A DNA stretch of 64,000 nucleotides from Pseudomonas bubulae. GTDB taxonomy: Bacteria; Pseudomonadota; Gammaproteobacteria; Pseudomonadales; Pseudomonadaceae. This document shows, piece after piece, positions 29,850 through 39,488 of this stretch. Made by a program: the position numbers and the translations under genes. The stretch spans positions 719,001 to 783,000 of the forward strand of contig NZ_CP146077.1 of the NCBI RefSeq assembly GCF_037023725.1, read 5' to 3'. Below the pieces are notes generated by a model. It did no database searches. It was not told the DNA's origin and saw nothing but the letters and a program-made list of their open reading frames with translations. Numbering within the stretch: the first letter of the stretch is position 1; every line of letters starts with the position of its first letter.

Positions 29850-30683
29850 ATGAGCCTGACCATTACCCCGATTAGCTCTGCCCTGGGCGCCCAGATTGAG
29901 GGTGTCGACCTGACTCAACCGCTGAGCCTTGAGCACCGTGATGCCATCGAGCAAGCCTTGCTTGAACATCATGTGGTGTTTTTCAAGAACCAGTCGATTA
30001 CACCGCAGCAGCAGGCCCGTTTTGCCGCCAATTTTGGCGACCTGCATATTCACCCGATCTACCCCAACGTGCCTGGCCAGCCGGAAGTGCTGGTGCTGGA
30101 CACCGCCGTGACTGACGTGCGTGACAACGCGGTATGGCACACCGACGTGACCTTTTTGCCAACCCCGGCCATGGGCGCGGTATTGAGTGCCAAGCAACTG
30201 CCGGCTTTTGGTGGTGACACTTTGTGGGCAGCCGGTATTGCCGCTTTTGAAGGGTTGTCGAAACCGTTGCAGGTGCTGCTCGATGGGCTGACCGCAACGC
30301 ACGATTTCACCAAGTCATTCCCGCTGGAGCGCTTTGGTTCGACCCCGGAAGATTTGGCACGCTGGGAACAGACCCGAAAAAATAACCCGCCGCTGTCGCA
30401 CCCGGTTATCCGCACCCACCCGGTAAGCGGGCGCAAGTCGTTGTTCGTCAACGAAGGTTTCACCACGCGCATCAATGAACTGTCTGAAGCAGAGAGCGAA
30501 GCGATCCTGAAGTTGCTGTTTGCCCATGCCACCCGCCCGGAATACACCATTCGCTGGCGCTGGCAGGAGAACGATGTGGCGTTTTGGGATAACCGCGTAA
30601 CCCAGCATTACGCCGTGGACGATTACCGTCCGAACCGCCGTGTGATGCACCGTGCAACGATTTTGGGTGATGCTCCGTTCTGA
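29850..30683 (+). CDS. tauD: Taurine dioxygenase (Fe(II)/2-oxoglutarate-dependent)
   Basis: Hydroxylates taurine to release sulfite and aminoacetaldehyde, using O2 and 2-oxoglutarate. The 277-residue product starts [20 protein letters not shown]. The iron ligands are the HxD pair in [11 protein letters not shown] and the distal histidine in [12 protein letters not shown]; the 2-oxoglutarate-binding arginine follows in [12 protein letters not shown]. Length is as in E. coli TauD. It is the last gene of tauABCD. Confidence 0.96.
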   Translation: MSLTITPISSALGAQIEGVDLTQPLSLEHRDAIEQALLEHHVVFFKNQSITPQQQARFAANFGDLHIHPIYPNVPGQPEVLVLDTAVTDVRDNAVWHTDVTFLPTPAMGAVLSAKQLPAFGGDTLWAAGIAAFEGLSKPLQVLLDGLTATHDFTKSFPLERFGSTPEDLARWEQTRKNNPPLSHPVIRTHPVSGRKSLFVNEGFTTRINELSEAESEAILKLLFAHATRPEYTIRWRWQENDVAFWDNRVTQHYAVDDYRPNRRVMHRATILGDAPF

Positions 30684-30738
30684 TGAGCGCGGGATGACGT
30701 GTAGCCGCTGACGAGCGCAGCGGCATGAACACTGCAAC

Positions 30739-30766
30739 TGTGGGAGCGAGCCTGCTCGCTCCCACA
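30739..30766. terminator. Single family A hairpin between tauD and the TetR gene
   Basis: TGTGGGAGCGAG and CTCGCTCCCACA form a perfect 12-bp stem with loop CCTG. It sits between two convergent genes (tauD and the TetR regulator) and probably ends both transcripts. A smaller palindrome, GCCGCTG/CAGCGGC, lies just upstream at about 30703-30723. Confidence 0.65.
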
Positions 30767-30792
30767 ATAGGGCTTGACCTGCAACAGAGTAT

Positions 30793-31440
30793 CTACAGGT
30801 TTACCGTCGGGCTCTTGCGTTTCGGCAAAAACGGCGGCAAATACAACCCCAGATAAGCATCCACCACGCGCATGCCTTCTTCGGCCATACGCGGGGTGAT
30901 GCTGTCGTGCAGCTGGATGGAGCGTGCATACACGCGGTCGCCCAGCTCCATCGCCAGGGCAAACACGTCCACGTCCTGTGGCAGTGCTGGCAATTCAAAG
31001 TGGCGCATAAACAGCGCGTGCATCAATTGCCCCAGCTCAAGGTCGTGCTGGCGGTCGGCTTGTGTGACTTCGGTAAGGCCATGCTGGGCGAGAATTAACT
31101 GCCGGGCGGCTGCATCTTCGTTGTAGATCGTCAGCATTCGGTGTTCAACAATGTGCGAAAGATCGCGCCAGTCTTTCAACGCATCATGCTCGATCGGCGC
31201 CTGCAGACAGGCGCGGAAGGCTGCGTGAATATCACCGGTCAGCGCCTCAAGGAGCGCGGGTACGCCCGCGAAAAAGTGATAAACCGACGACGGCGGGATT
31301 TGTGCGTGCTCTGCCACGTTGTAAATCGACAGGCTGGATACGCCCTGCGCCGTCAGCAGCGTGCGGGCAGCGTCAAGTATCGTGTCGATGCGGCCCTGGC
31401 TGCGAGCGCGTGGCTTTCGGGGTGTGGCGCGGCTGGACAT
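30793..31440 (-). CDS. TetR-family transcriptional regulator
   Basis: The ATG at 31440, after GAGGAGACGCTG, gives 215 residues. The N-terminal helix-turn-helix (residues about 15-60) reads RIDTILDAARTLLTAQGVSS followed by IYNVAEHAQIPPSSVYHFFA, a normal TetR DNA-binding unit after a basic tail (RKPRARSQ). The C-terminal ligand domain is unspecific. It lies 98 bases downstream of the spuI promoter-distal end, separated by a terminator, so it has its own promoter. A role in controlling polyamine genes is suggested only by position. Confidence 0.85.
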   Translation of the reverse strand: MSSRATPRKPRARSQGRIDTILDAARTLLTAQGVSSLSIYNVAEHAQIPPSSVYHFFAGVPALLEALTGDIHAAFRACLQAPIEHDALKDWRDLSHIVEHRMLTIYNEDAAARQLILAQHGLTEVTQADRQHDLELGQLMHALFMRHFELPALPQDVDVFALAMELGDRVYARSIQLHDSITPRMAEEGMRVVDAYLGLYLPPFLPKRKSPTVNL

Positions 31441-31486
31441 CAGCGTCTCCTCAAGGGCAGCCGGCATTGTAGACCTGTGAGCATGA

Positions 31487-31522
31487 AAAAACGCCGCGGG
31501 CTGTAAGGCCGGCGGCGTTTTT
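31487..31522 (-). terminator. Rho-independent terminator of spuI
   Basis: AAAAACGCCGC (31487-31497) and GCGGCGTTTTT (31512-31522) form a perfect 11-bp stem. On the minus strand it ends in a T-run and lies 17 bases beyond the spuI stop. The symmetry means it could work in both directions. Confidence 0.85.
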
Positions 31523-31538
31523 CGTGGACTGCAATCGC

Positions 31539-32915
31539 TTACACGGTATGCAAGTACCAGTTGTATTCGAGATCGGAGATGGAGTGTTCAAACTCTTCCA
31601 GCTCGCTCTCTTTACAGGCGACAAAAATATCGATGTATTTCGGGTCGATATATTTGGCCATCACTTCGCTGTCATCCAGCTCACGCAATGCATCGCGCAG
31701 GTTGTTCGGCAGGCTTTGCTCGTTTTGCTCGTAGCTGTTGCCTTCGACGGGGGCGCCCGGTTCGATCTTGTTGGTCAGACCGTGGTGAACACCGGCCAGC
31801 ACAGAGGCCATCAACAGATACGGGTTGGCATCGGCACCGGCAACCCGGTGTTCGATCCGTACCGAGTCGGCCGAGCCGGTCGGAACGCGAATGGCCACGG
31901 TACGGTTGTCCAGGCCCCAGCACGGCGAGTTGGGCACATAGAACTGTGCGCCGAAACGACGGTAGGAGTTCACGTTGGGGCAAAGGAACGCCATCTGTGC
32001 CGGTAGGGTCTCGAGCACACCGCCGATCGCGTGACGCAATGCGGCGTTCTGCTCGGGATCCTCGCTGGCAAAAATATTTTTGCCGTCTTTGTCCAGAATC
32101 GAAATATGAACGTGTAGCCCGTTGCCCGCCTGGCCCGGATAAGGCTTGGCCATGAATGTGGTGTCCATCTCATGGTCGTAGGCGATGTTTTTGATCAGAC
32201 GCTTGAGCAGTACCGCGTAGTCGCAGGCCTTGATGGGGTCGGCAACGTGGTGCAGGTTCACTTCGAACTGCGCCGGGGCACTTTCTTTAACGATGGCGTC
32301 AGCCGGGATGCCTTGCTCTTTGGCACCTTCCAGAATGTCCTGGAGGCAGTCGACGTATTCATCGAGGTCGTCGATCAGGTAAACCTGAGTCGAATGCGGG
32401 CGTTTGCCGGAGATCGGCGAACGTGGTGGCTGCGGGCGACCGTTAACGTTCTCCTGGTCGATCAGGTAGAACTCCAGCTCGAAAGCGGCGCAAATGGTCA
32501 GGCCCAGTTCGTCAAATTTGGTAACAACTTGACGCAGTACTTCGCGAGGGTCGGCGAAGAAAGGTTCACCTTCAAGTTCGTGCATCGTCATCAGCAATTG
32601 CGCGGTAGGGCGCTTTTGCCAGGGTTCGTTGCACAGGGTGTCGGGGATGGGATAACAGATTCTGTCTGCGTCACCGATATCCAGACCCAGGCCGGTGCTT
32701 TCCACCGTTGAGCCATTGATATCCAGTGCAAACAGAGAGGCAGGCAGGTTGATGCCTTTCTCGTAAACCTTGTGCAGGCTGGTGCGTTCGATGCGCTTGC
32801 CGCGCACCACACCATTCATATCCGCAATGAGAAGGTCTACGTACAGAACCTCAGGATGATCCTTAAGGAACGCGTTCGCTTCGTTAAGCTGAACGGCACG
32901 CGGGGGTACCGACAT
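31539..32915 (-). CDS. spuI: Glutamate-putrescine ligase (glutamine synthetase family)
   Basis: Gamma-glutamylates putrescine and other amines with ATP, the first step of the gamma-glutamyl polyamine pathway. The 458 residues have the glutamine-synthetase N-terminal beta-grasp domain (LYVDLLIADMNGVVRGKRIE) and the catalytic domain with AAFELEFYLID, HSTQVYLIDDLDEYVD, KESAPAQFEVNLHHVADPIK and GNGLHVHISILDKDGKNIFA; the ATP-site region is NSYRRFGAQFYVPNSPCWGL. It is divergent from spuABCDEFGH, the same arrangement as P. aeruginosa PA0296/PA0297. Confidence 0.92.
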   Translation of the reverse strand: MSVPPRAVQLNEANAFLKDHPEVLYVDLLIADMNGVVRGKRIERTSLHKVYEKGINLPASLFALDINGSTVESTGLGLDIGDADRICYPIPDTLCNEPWQKRPTAQLLMTMHELEGEPFFADPREVLRQVVTKFDELGLTICAAFELEFYLIDQENVNGRPQPPRSPISGKRPHSTQVYLIDDLDEYVDCLQDILEGAKEQGIPADAIVKESAPAQFEVNLHHVADPIKACDYAVLLKRLIKNIAYDHEMDTTFMAKPYPGQAGNGLHVHISILDKDGKNIFASEDPEQNAALRHAIGGVLETLPAQMAFLCPNVNSYRRFGAQFYVPNSPCWGLDNRTVAIRVPTGSADSVRIEHRVAGADANPYLLMASVLAGVHHGLTNKIEPGAPVEGNSYEQNEQSLPNNLRDALRELDDSEVMAKYIDPKYIDIFVACKESELEEFEHSISDLEYNWYLHTV

Positions 32916-33193
32916 GATGCAACACCTTTGTTGTTAAAAATATCAATCATTGAGCGCTACGGGATTCAGTCAACCCGAACGGCATACCGAAGTCAAGCAG
33001 CCTCTTTTTTGCCCTGAAAAAGCGCCGGAAGGCCATTTTTGACGCTTTTTGGGGCGTATTTGTTCTGTTTTGACGGGTGGCGCCCGCAGGCTTGAGCGGG
33101 CCGTGTTGTATTTTTTACGGGGGTGTTGTGTAAAAAAATGAACAAGGCTAAGCTCGATTCAAACCCATAACAGCAATAATACCGGGGTGTTAC
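32916..33193. promoter_or_regulatory. Divergent spuI/spuA regulatory region
   Basis: A 278-base gap with two stem-loops on the spuA side: AAAAAGCG/CGCTTTTT at 33017-33050 and GCCCGC/GCGGGC at 33082-33101, the latter followed by TATTTTTTACG. They may be attenuator-like or simply terminator relics. I see no convincing sigma-54 element. Confidence 0.4.
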
Positions 33194-33970
33194 ATGTCAC
33201 GCCTGCCGTTAATCGGCGTCACCGCCTGCACCAAGCAGATCGGTTTGCATCCTTATCACATCACTGGCGATAAGTACGTGCGAGCAGTTGCAGTGGCCGC
33301 CAAAGGCTTGCCCCTGATCATTCCGTCACTGGCGGAACTGATTGATCCGACCGATATTATTGACGGTCTGGACGGCCTGCTCTTTACCGGGTCGCCTTCC
33401 AATATTGAACCCCACTTGTATCACGGCCCCGCCAGCGCACCAGACACGCTGCATGATCCCGAGCGTGATCGCACCACCCTTCCGCTGATTCGTGCTGCAT
33501 TGGCAGCGGGCGTTCCGGTGCTCGGCATTTGCCGCGGCTTTCAGGAGTTGAATGTAGCTCTGGGTGGCTCACTTCACCAGAAATTGCATGAAGTCGAAGG
33601 TTTTATCGAACATCGCGAAGACCCCAGTGCCCCTGTTGAGGTGCAATATGCACCGAGCCACGCCATGCACGTCCAGCCCGGCGGAGTGTTGGCCGCTTTG
33701 GGCTTGCCCACTGAGTTCGAGGTCAACTCGATTCATACCCAGGGTATCGATCGCCTGGCCCCCGGTTTACGCGCAGAAGCCCTTGCACCGGACGGTCTGG
33801 TCGAAGCCGTGTCGGTCAAAGACGGCAAGGCTTTTGCTTTGGCGGTTCAGTGGCACCCCGAATGGCAGGTAAGCTCCAACCCGATTTACCTCGCCATCTT
33901 CCAGGCATTTGGAGATGCCTGCAGACGGCGCGCAACACAACGCGACGCAGATGCGTCAGTAAACGCCTGA
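33194..33970 (+). CDS. spuA: Gamma-glutamyl-gamma-aminobutyrate hydrolase (PuuD/SpuA, class I amidotransferase)
   Basis: Hydrolyses gamma-glutamyl-GABA to glutamate and GABA. The 258-residue protein has the class I glutamine amidotransferase nucleophile in VLGICRGFQELNVALGG and the His-Glu pair in AVQWHPEWQ, plus LPLIGVTACTKQIG at the N-terminus. It starts with ATG after CGGGGTGTTAC and is the first gene of the spuABCDEFGH run, 36 bases before spuB. Confidence 0.93.
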   Translation: MSRLPLIGVTACTKQIGLHPYHITGDKYVRAVAVAAKGLPLIIPSLAELIDPTDIIDGLDGLLFTGSPSNIEPHLYHGPASAPDTLHDPERDRTTLPLIRAALAAGVPVLGICRGFQELNVALGGSLHQKLHEVEGFIEHREDPSAPVEVQYAPSHAMHVQPGGVLAALGLPTEFEVNSIHTQGIDRLAPGLRAEALAPDGLVEAVSVKDGKAFALAVQWHPEWQVSSNPIYLAIFQAFGDACRRRATQRDADASVNA

Positions 33971-34006
33971 CTTATTCAAGTCAGGACACTCAGCCCAGAG
34001 GCATTT

Positions 34007-35365
34007 ATGAGTAACAACCTCGACCAGCTCACCGATTGGTTGAAAGACCACAAGATCACAGAAGTCGAATGCATGATCGCCGACCTTACCGGGATTACTC
34101 GCGGCAAGATCTCGCCGACCAACAAGTTCATTGCCGAAAAGGGCATGCGCCTGCCCGAGAGCGTATTGCTGCAAACCGTAACGGGCGACTATGTCGAAGA
34201 CGACATCTATTACGAACTCCTCGATCCGGCCGACATCGACATGGTCTGCCGTCCCGATCAGAACGCAGTCTTTGTGGTGCCGTGGGCAATTGAGCCAACT
34301 GCTCAGGTGATTCACGATACCTACGACAAGCAGGGCAACCCGATCGAGCTGTCGCCGCGCAACGTGCTTAAAAAGGTGCTCAAACTCTACGCCGACCATG
34401 GCTGGCAGCCGATCGTGGCGCCGGAGATGGAGTTTTACCTGACCAAGCGCAGTGACGACCCGGATTACCCGTTGCAGCCGCCTGTGGGCCGCTCCGGCCG
34501 CCCGGAAACCGGTCGTCAGTCCTTCTCCATTGAAGCGGCCAACGAATTCGACCCGTTGTTCGAAGACGTATACGACTGGTGCGAACTGCAAAAGCTGGAT
34601 CTGGACACGTTGATCCACGAAGACGGCACGGCGCAGATGGAAATCAACTTCCGTCACGGCGACGCACTGTCCCTGGCCGACCAGATTCTGGTGTTCAAGC
34701 GCACCATGCGCGAAGCCGCGCTCAAGCACGATGTCGCCGCCACGTTCATGGCCAAACCGATGACCGGCGAGCCTGGCAGTGCCATGCATTTGCACCAGAG
34801 CATCATCGATATCAACACCGGCAAAAACATCTTCTCCAATGAAGATGGAACCATGAGCGACCTGTTCCTGAACCACATCGGCGGGCTGCAGAAGTTCATT
34901 CCAGAACTGTTGCCGCTGTTTGCTCCGAATGTGAACTCGTTCCGCCGTTTCTTGCCTGATACCTCGGCACCGGTAAACGTGGAGTGGGGCGAGGAGAACC
35001 GTACCGTGGGTTTGCGCGTACCGGATGCCGGGCCGCAGAACCGTCGTGTCGAAAACCGCCTGCCGGGCGCCGATGCCAACCCGTACCTGGCTATTGCCGC
35101 CAGCCTGCTGTGTGGCTACATCGGCATGGTCGAAGGCATCAACCCGAGTGCGCCGGTAGTGGGCCGTGGGTACGAGCGCCGCAACCTGCGCTTGCCGTTG
35201 ACCATTGAAGACGCCCTGGAGCGTATGGAAAACAGCAAGACGGTCGAGAAGTATCTGGGCACCAAGTTCATCACCGGCTACGTGGCAGTCAAACGTGCCG
35301 AACATGAAAACTTCAAGCGCGTCATCAGTTCGTGGGAGCGGGAATTCCTGCTGTTCGCCGTCTGA
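34007..35365 (+). CDS. spuB: Glutamine synthetase family amine ligase SpuB
   Basis: A second gamma-glutamyl-polyamine synthetase paralog, 452 residues. Motifs include VECMIADLTGITRGKISPTN near the start, VAPEMEFYLTKRSDD, RQSFSIEAANEFDPLFEDVY, HEDGTAQMEINFRHGD and SAMHLHQSIIDINTGKNIFS. It differs clearly from SpuI (for instance MHLHQ for LHVHI in the metal/ammonia site), consistent with different amine preference. The order spuA-B-C is that of P. aeruginosa. A polyamine rather than ammonia substrate is inferred from context. Confidence 0.9.
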   Translation: MSNNLDQLTDWLKDHKITEVECMIADLTGITRGKISPTNKFIAEKGMRLPESVLLQTVTGDYVEDDIYYELLDPADIDMVCRPDQNAVFVVPWAIEPTAQVIHDTYDKQGNPIELSPRNVLKKVLKLYADHGWQPIVAPEMEFYLTKRSDDPDYPLQPPVGRSGRPETGRQSFSIEAANEFDPLFEDVYDWCELQKLDLDTLIHEDGTAQMEINFRHGDALSLADQILVFKRTMREAALKHDVAATFMAKPMTGEPGSAMHLHQSIIDINTGKNIFSNEDGTMSDLFLNHIGGLQKFIPELLPLFAPNVNSFRRFLPDTSAPVNVEWGEENRTVGLRVPDAGPQNRRVENRLPGADANPYLAIAASLLCGYIGMVEGINPSAPVVGRGYERRNLRLPLTIEDALERMENSKTVEKYLGTKFITGYVAVKRAEHENFKRVISSWEREFLLFAV

Positions 35366-35426
35366 CACGCTGGAGGGGCGAGCCAGGAAGGCGCCGCCCC
35401 TCCTCTACTGACTAAAGGAGAGCCGT

Positions 35427-36791
35427 ATGACCAACAAGAACCCGCAAACCCTCGAATGGCAACAACTGAGCAACGATCACCACCTGGCACCGTTCAGTGA
35501 CTTCAAACAGTTGAAAGAAGTCGGCCCACGCATCATCACTCACGCCAAGGGCGTGTACCTGTGGGACAGCGAAGGCCACAAGATTCTCGACGGCATGGCC
35601 GGCCTGTGGTGTGTTGCCATCGGCTATGGCCGTGACGAGCTGGCTGAAGCGGCCAGCAAGCAAATGCGTGAACTGCCGTACTACAACCTGTTTTTCATGA
35701 CCGCCCACCCGCCGGTCCTTGAACTGTCCAAAGCCATCGCCGAGATCGCACCTGAAGGCATGAACCATGTGTTCTTCACCGGCTCAGGCTCTGAGGGCAA
35801 CGACACCATGCTGCGCATGGTTCGCCATTACTGGGCGATCAAGGGCCAGCCGAATAAAAAGACCATCATCAGCCGCAAAAACGGCTACCACGGTTCTACC
35901 GTGGCCGGTGCCAGCCTGGGCGGCATGACCTACATGCACGAACAGGGCGATTTGCCGATTCCGGGCATTACCCACATCCCGCAGCCGTACTGGTTCGGTG
36001 AAGGTGGCGATATGTCCCCGGAAGAGTTCGGTATCTGGGCGGCCAATCAGCTCGAAGAAAAAATCCTCGAACTGGGCGTCGACACTGTCGGTGCCTTTAT
36101 TGCCGAGCCGATCCAGGGCGCGGGCGGTGTGATTGTGCCGCCAGCCACCTACTGGCCACGCATCAAGGAAATCCTGGCCAAGTACGACATCCTGTTCGTG
36201 GCCGATGAAGTGATTTGTGGTTTTGGTCGCACCGGCGAGTGGTTCGGCAGTGATTTCTACGACCTCAAGCCGGACATGATGACCATTGCCAAGGGCCTGA
36301 CCTCGGGCTACATCCCGATGGGCGGCCTGATCGTGCGCGACGAAGTGGTGGCGGTGCTGAATGAGGGCGGCGATTTCAACCACGGCTTCACCTACTCGGG
36401 TCACCCGGTAGCCGCCGCCGTGGCACTGGAAAACATCCGCATCCTGCGCGAAGAAAAAATTGTCGAGAAGGTGCATGCCGAAACGGCACCGTATTTGCAA
36501 AAGCGTCTGCGTGAACTGAACGATCACCCGTTGGTGGGCGAAGTGCGTGGTGTGGGCATGCTGGGTGCCATTGAGCTGGTACAGGACAAAGCCACACGCA
36601 AGCGTTACGAAGGCCGTGGTGTCGGCATGATCTGCCGGCAGTTCTGTTTTGATAACGGTCTGATCATGCGTGCCGTGGGTGACACCATGATCATCTCGCC
36701 GCCATTGGTGATCAGCAAGGACGAGATCGACGAGCTGGTGACCAAGGCGCGTAAGTGCCTGGATCTGACCTTGGAAACTTTGCAAGGTTAA
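35427..36791 (+). CDS. spuC: Putrescine-pyruvate aminotransferase (class III)
   Basis: PLP enzyme transferring the amino group of putrescine (or related diamines) to pyruvate, giving 4-aminobutyraldehyde. The 454 residues have the class III landmarks VYLWDSEGHKILDGMAGLWC, FTGSGSEGNDTMLRMVRHYW, HGSTVAGASLGGMTYMHEQG, LFVADEVICGFGRTGEWFGS and the PLP lysine in MTIAKGLTSGYIPMGG. It starts with ATG after AAAGGAGAGCC. A 184-base gap with a large stem-loop separates it from spuD. Confidence 0.93.
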   Translation: MTNKNPQTLEWQQLSNDHHLAPFSDFKQLKEVGPRIITHAKGVYLWDSEGHKILDGMAGLWCVAIGYGRDELAEAASKQMRELPYYNLFFMTAHPPVLELSKAIAEIAPEGMNHVFFTGSGSEGNDTMLRMVRHYWAIKGQPNKKTIISRKNGYHGSTVAGASLGGMTYMHEQGDLPIPGITHIPQPYWFGEGGDMSPEEFGIWAANQLEEKILELGVDTVGAFIAEPIQGAGGVIVPPATYWPRIKEILAKYDILFVADEVICGFGRTGEWFGSDFYDLKPDMMTIAKGLTSGYIPMGGLIVRDEVVAVLNEGGDFNHGFTYSGHPVAAAVALENIRILREEKIVEKVHAETAPYLQKRLRELNDHPLVGEVRGVGMLGAIELVQDKATRKRYEGRGVGMICRQFCFDNGLIMRAVGDTMIISPPLVISKDEIDELVTKARKCLDLTLETLQG

Positions 36792-36797
36792 CTGCTA

Positions 36798-36851
36798 GGC
36801 TTTGAGCGCAGGAGAACTGCTGTTTTAAAGCAGGCAATTGCGCTCAGAGCC
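36798..36851 (+). other. Stem-loop in the spuC-spuD gap
   Basis: GGCTTTGAGCGCA (36798-36810) pairs with TGCGCTCAGAGCC (36839-36851) over 13 bp with one G-U, and the loop contains a nested CTGCT/AGCAG hairpin. It lies 7 bases after the spuC stop without a T-run, so it is more likely an mRNA-processing or partial-termination element that sets different levels for the catabolic and transport genes. Confidence 0.6.
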
Positions 36852-36975
36852 TTAAGAATCAAGGCTCTTCCCTTGAAAGCCTGCCCCGGATCTTGCCAGA
36901 CTAGCCGCCGGCTTTAGTCACCTTGAGATCAGGTCGCTGAATCGGTGGTTTAAAAGAACAATTGGAGCATTACAG

Positions 36976-38088
36976 ATGAAGGCATCAGGTTTTAAAAAAG
37001 CTGGCAAGACCCTTCTCGCCCTCTCCTTGATGGGTGTGATGGCCGGGGCAGCTCAAGCAGCAGACAAGGTTCTGCACATCTACAACTGGTCCGATTACAT
37101 CGCACCGGACACGGTTAAAAAATTCGAAGACCAGACCGGTATCAAGGTGGTCTACGACGTGTTCGACAGCAACGAGACCCTTGAGGCCAAGCTGCTGGCG
37201 GGCAAGTCCGGCTACGACATCGTCGTGCCTTCCAACAATTTCCTGGCCAAGCAGATCAAGGCCGGGGTTTACCAGGAGCTGGACAAGTCCAAGCTGCCCA
37301 ACTGGAAAAACCTCGACCCGGCGTTGCTCAAGGCCGTTGGCGATGCCAGCGACAAAGACAACAAACATGCGTTCCCGTACATGTGGGGCACCATCGGCAT
37401 CGGCTACAACCCGGAGAAGGTCAAGGCCGCGCTGGGCGTGGACACCATCGATTCCTGGGACGTGCTGTTCAAGCCGGAGAACGCTGCCAAGCTTAAAAGC
37501 TGCGGCATAAGCTTCCTCGACTCGCCGACCGAAATGATCCCGGCCGCTCTGCACTACCTGGGCTACCCGACCGATTCGCAAGACAAGAAACAACTGGCTG
37601 AAGCCGAAGCGCTGTTCCTGAAGATTCGCCCTTCGGTCGGCTACTTCCATTCCTCCAAGTACATCTCCGACCTGGCCAACGGCAACATCTGCGTGGCCGT
37701 GGGTTACTCGGGTGACCTTGAACAGTCCATTTCCCGCGCCAAAGAGGCCGGTGACAAGGTCAAGCTCAAGTACGCGATCCCTAAAGAAGGTGCCGGCAGT
37801 TTCTATGACATGGTCGCCATTCCCAAGGATGCCGAGAACGTCGACGCCGCCTATGCCTGGATGAATTATCTGATGCAGCCTGAAGTGATGGCCGAAATCA
37901 CCAACAGCGTGCGTTTCCCCAACGGTAACAAGGCTGCAACGCCGCTGGTGAATAAAGATATCTCGGGCGACCCGAGCATTTACCCGTCCGATGAAGTGAA
38001 GGCCAAGCTCTACGCCATCAGCGATTTGCCGCCGACCACCCTGCGGTTGCTGACGCGCAGCTGGACCAAAATCAAGTCCGGTAAATAA
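36976..38088 (+). CDS. spuD: Polyamine-binding periplasmic protein SpuD
   Basis: PotF-type receptor of the polyamine importer. The 370 residues start with a signal peptide ([18 protein letters not shown]), then [20 protein letters not shown]. Conserved PotF/PotD segments are [55 protein letters not shown] and [20 protein letters not shown]. In P. aeruginosa SpuD binds putrescine, and that is assumed here. It starts after TTGGAGCATTACAG. Confidence 0.93.
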   Translation: MKASGFKKAGKTLLALSLMGVMAGAAQAADKVLHIYNWSDYIAPDTVKKFEDQTGIKVVYDVFDSNETLEAKLLAGKSGYDIVVPSNNFLAKQIKAGVYQELDKSKLPNWKNLDPALLKAVGDASDKDNKHAFPYMWGTIGIGYNPEKVKAALGVDTIDSWDVLFKPENAAKLKSCGISFLDSPTEMIPAALHYLGYPTDSQDKKQLAEAEALFLKIRPSVGYFHSSKYISDLANGNICVAVGYSGDLEQSISRAKEAGDKVKLKYAIPKEGAGSFYDMVAIPKDAENVDAAYAWMNYLMQPEVMAEITNSVRFPNGNKAATPLVNKDISGDPSIYPSDEVKAKLYAISDLPPTTLRLLTRSWTKIKSGK

Positions 38089-38129
38089 CGCCTCGCCCCT
38101 TGTAGCCGCTGCCGAAGGCTGCGATTGAG

Positions 38130-38153
38130 ACCGGAGGGCTGAGGCCTTCCGGT
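38130..38153 (+). other. Stem-loop and partial REP in the spuD-spuE gap
   Basis: ACCGGAGGGC pairs with GCCTTCCGGT (10 bp, one G-U, loop TGAG). A partial family B unit (GTAGCCGCTGCCGAAGGCTG) lies immediately before it at about 38102-38121. This 236-base gap between two binding-protein genes has no other visible feature and may stabilise the upstream spuD message. Confidence 0.5.
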
Positions 38154-38285
38154 TTCACAAAAACCGGCGCAATGGTCGGAAAAACAAGGTGTTAGGGCAA
38201 TTATTCGCGGAAAACTTTGCTGTGCAGGTTTATCGAGGGTAAGTTGCGCGCCGGTTTTGTCTTTGGCGGTTCGACTGCCGTATGA

Positions 38286-39419
<1,134 letters not shown>

Positions 39420-39488
39420 TCTCGCCAGACCACCTATCCAAGGCCCGGCCATCAAGGCCGGGCTGCTAAATTTGTTGGGAGTTACGTA

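Noticed and set aside
33956..35368. 470-codon minus-strand open frame opposite spuB
   Set aside because: It mirrors spuB almost exactly, and spuB has full glutamine-synthetase motifs; the antisense frame is a codon-bias artefact.
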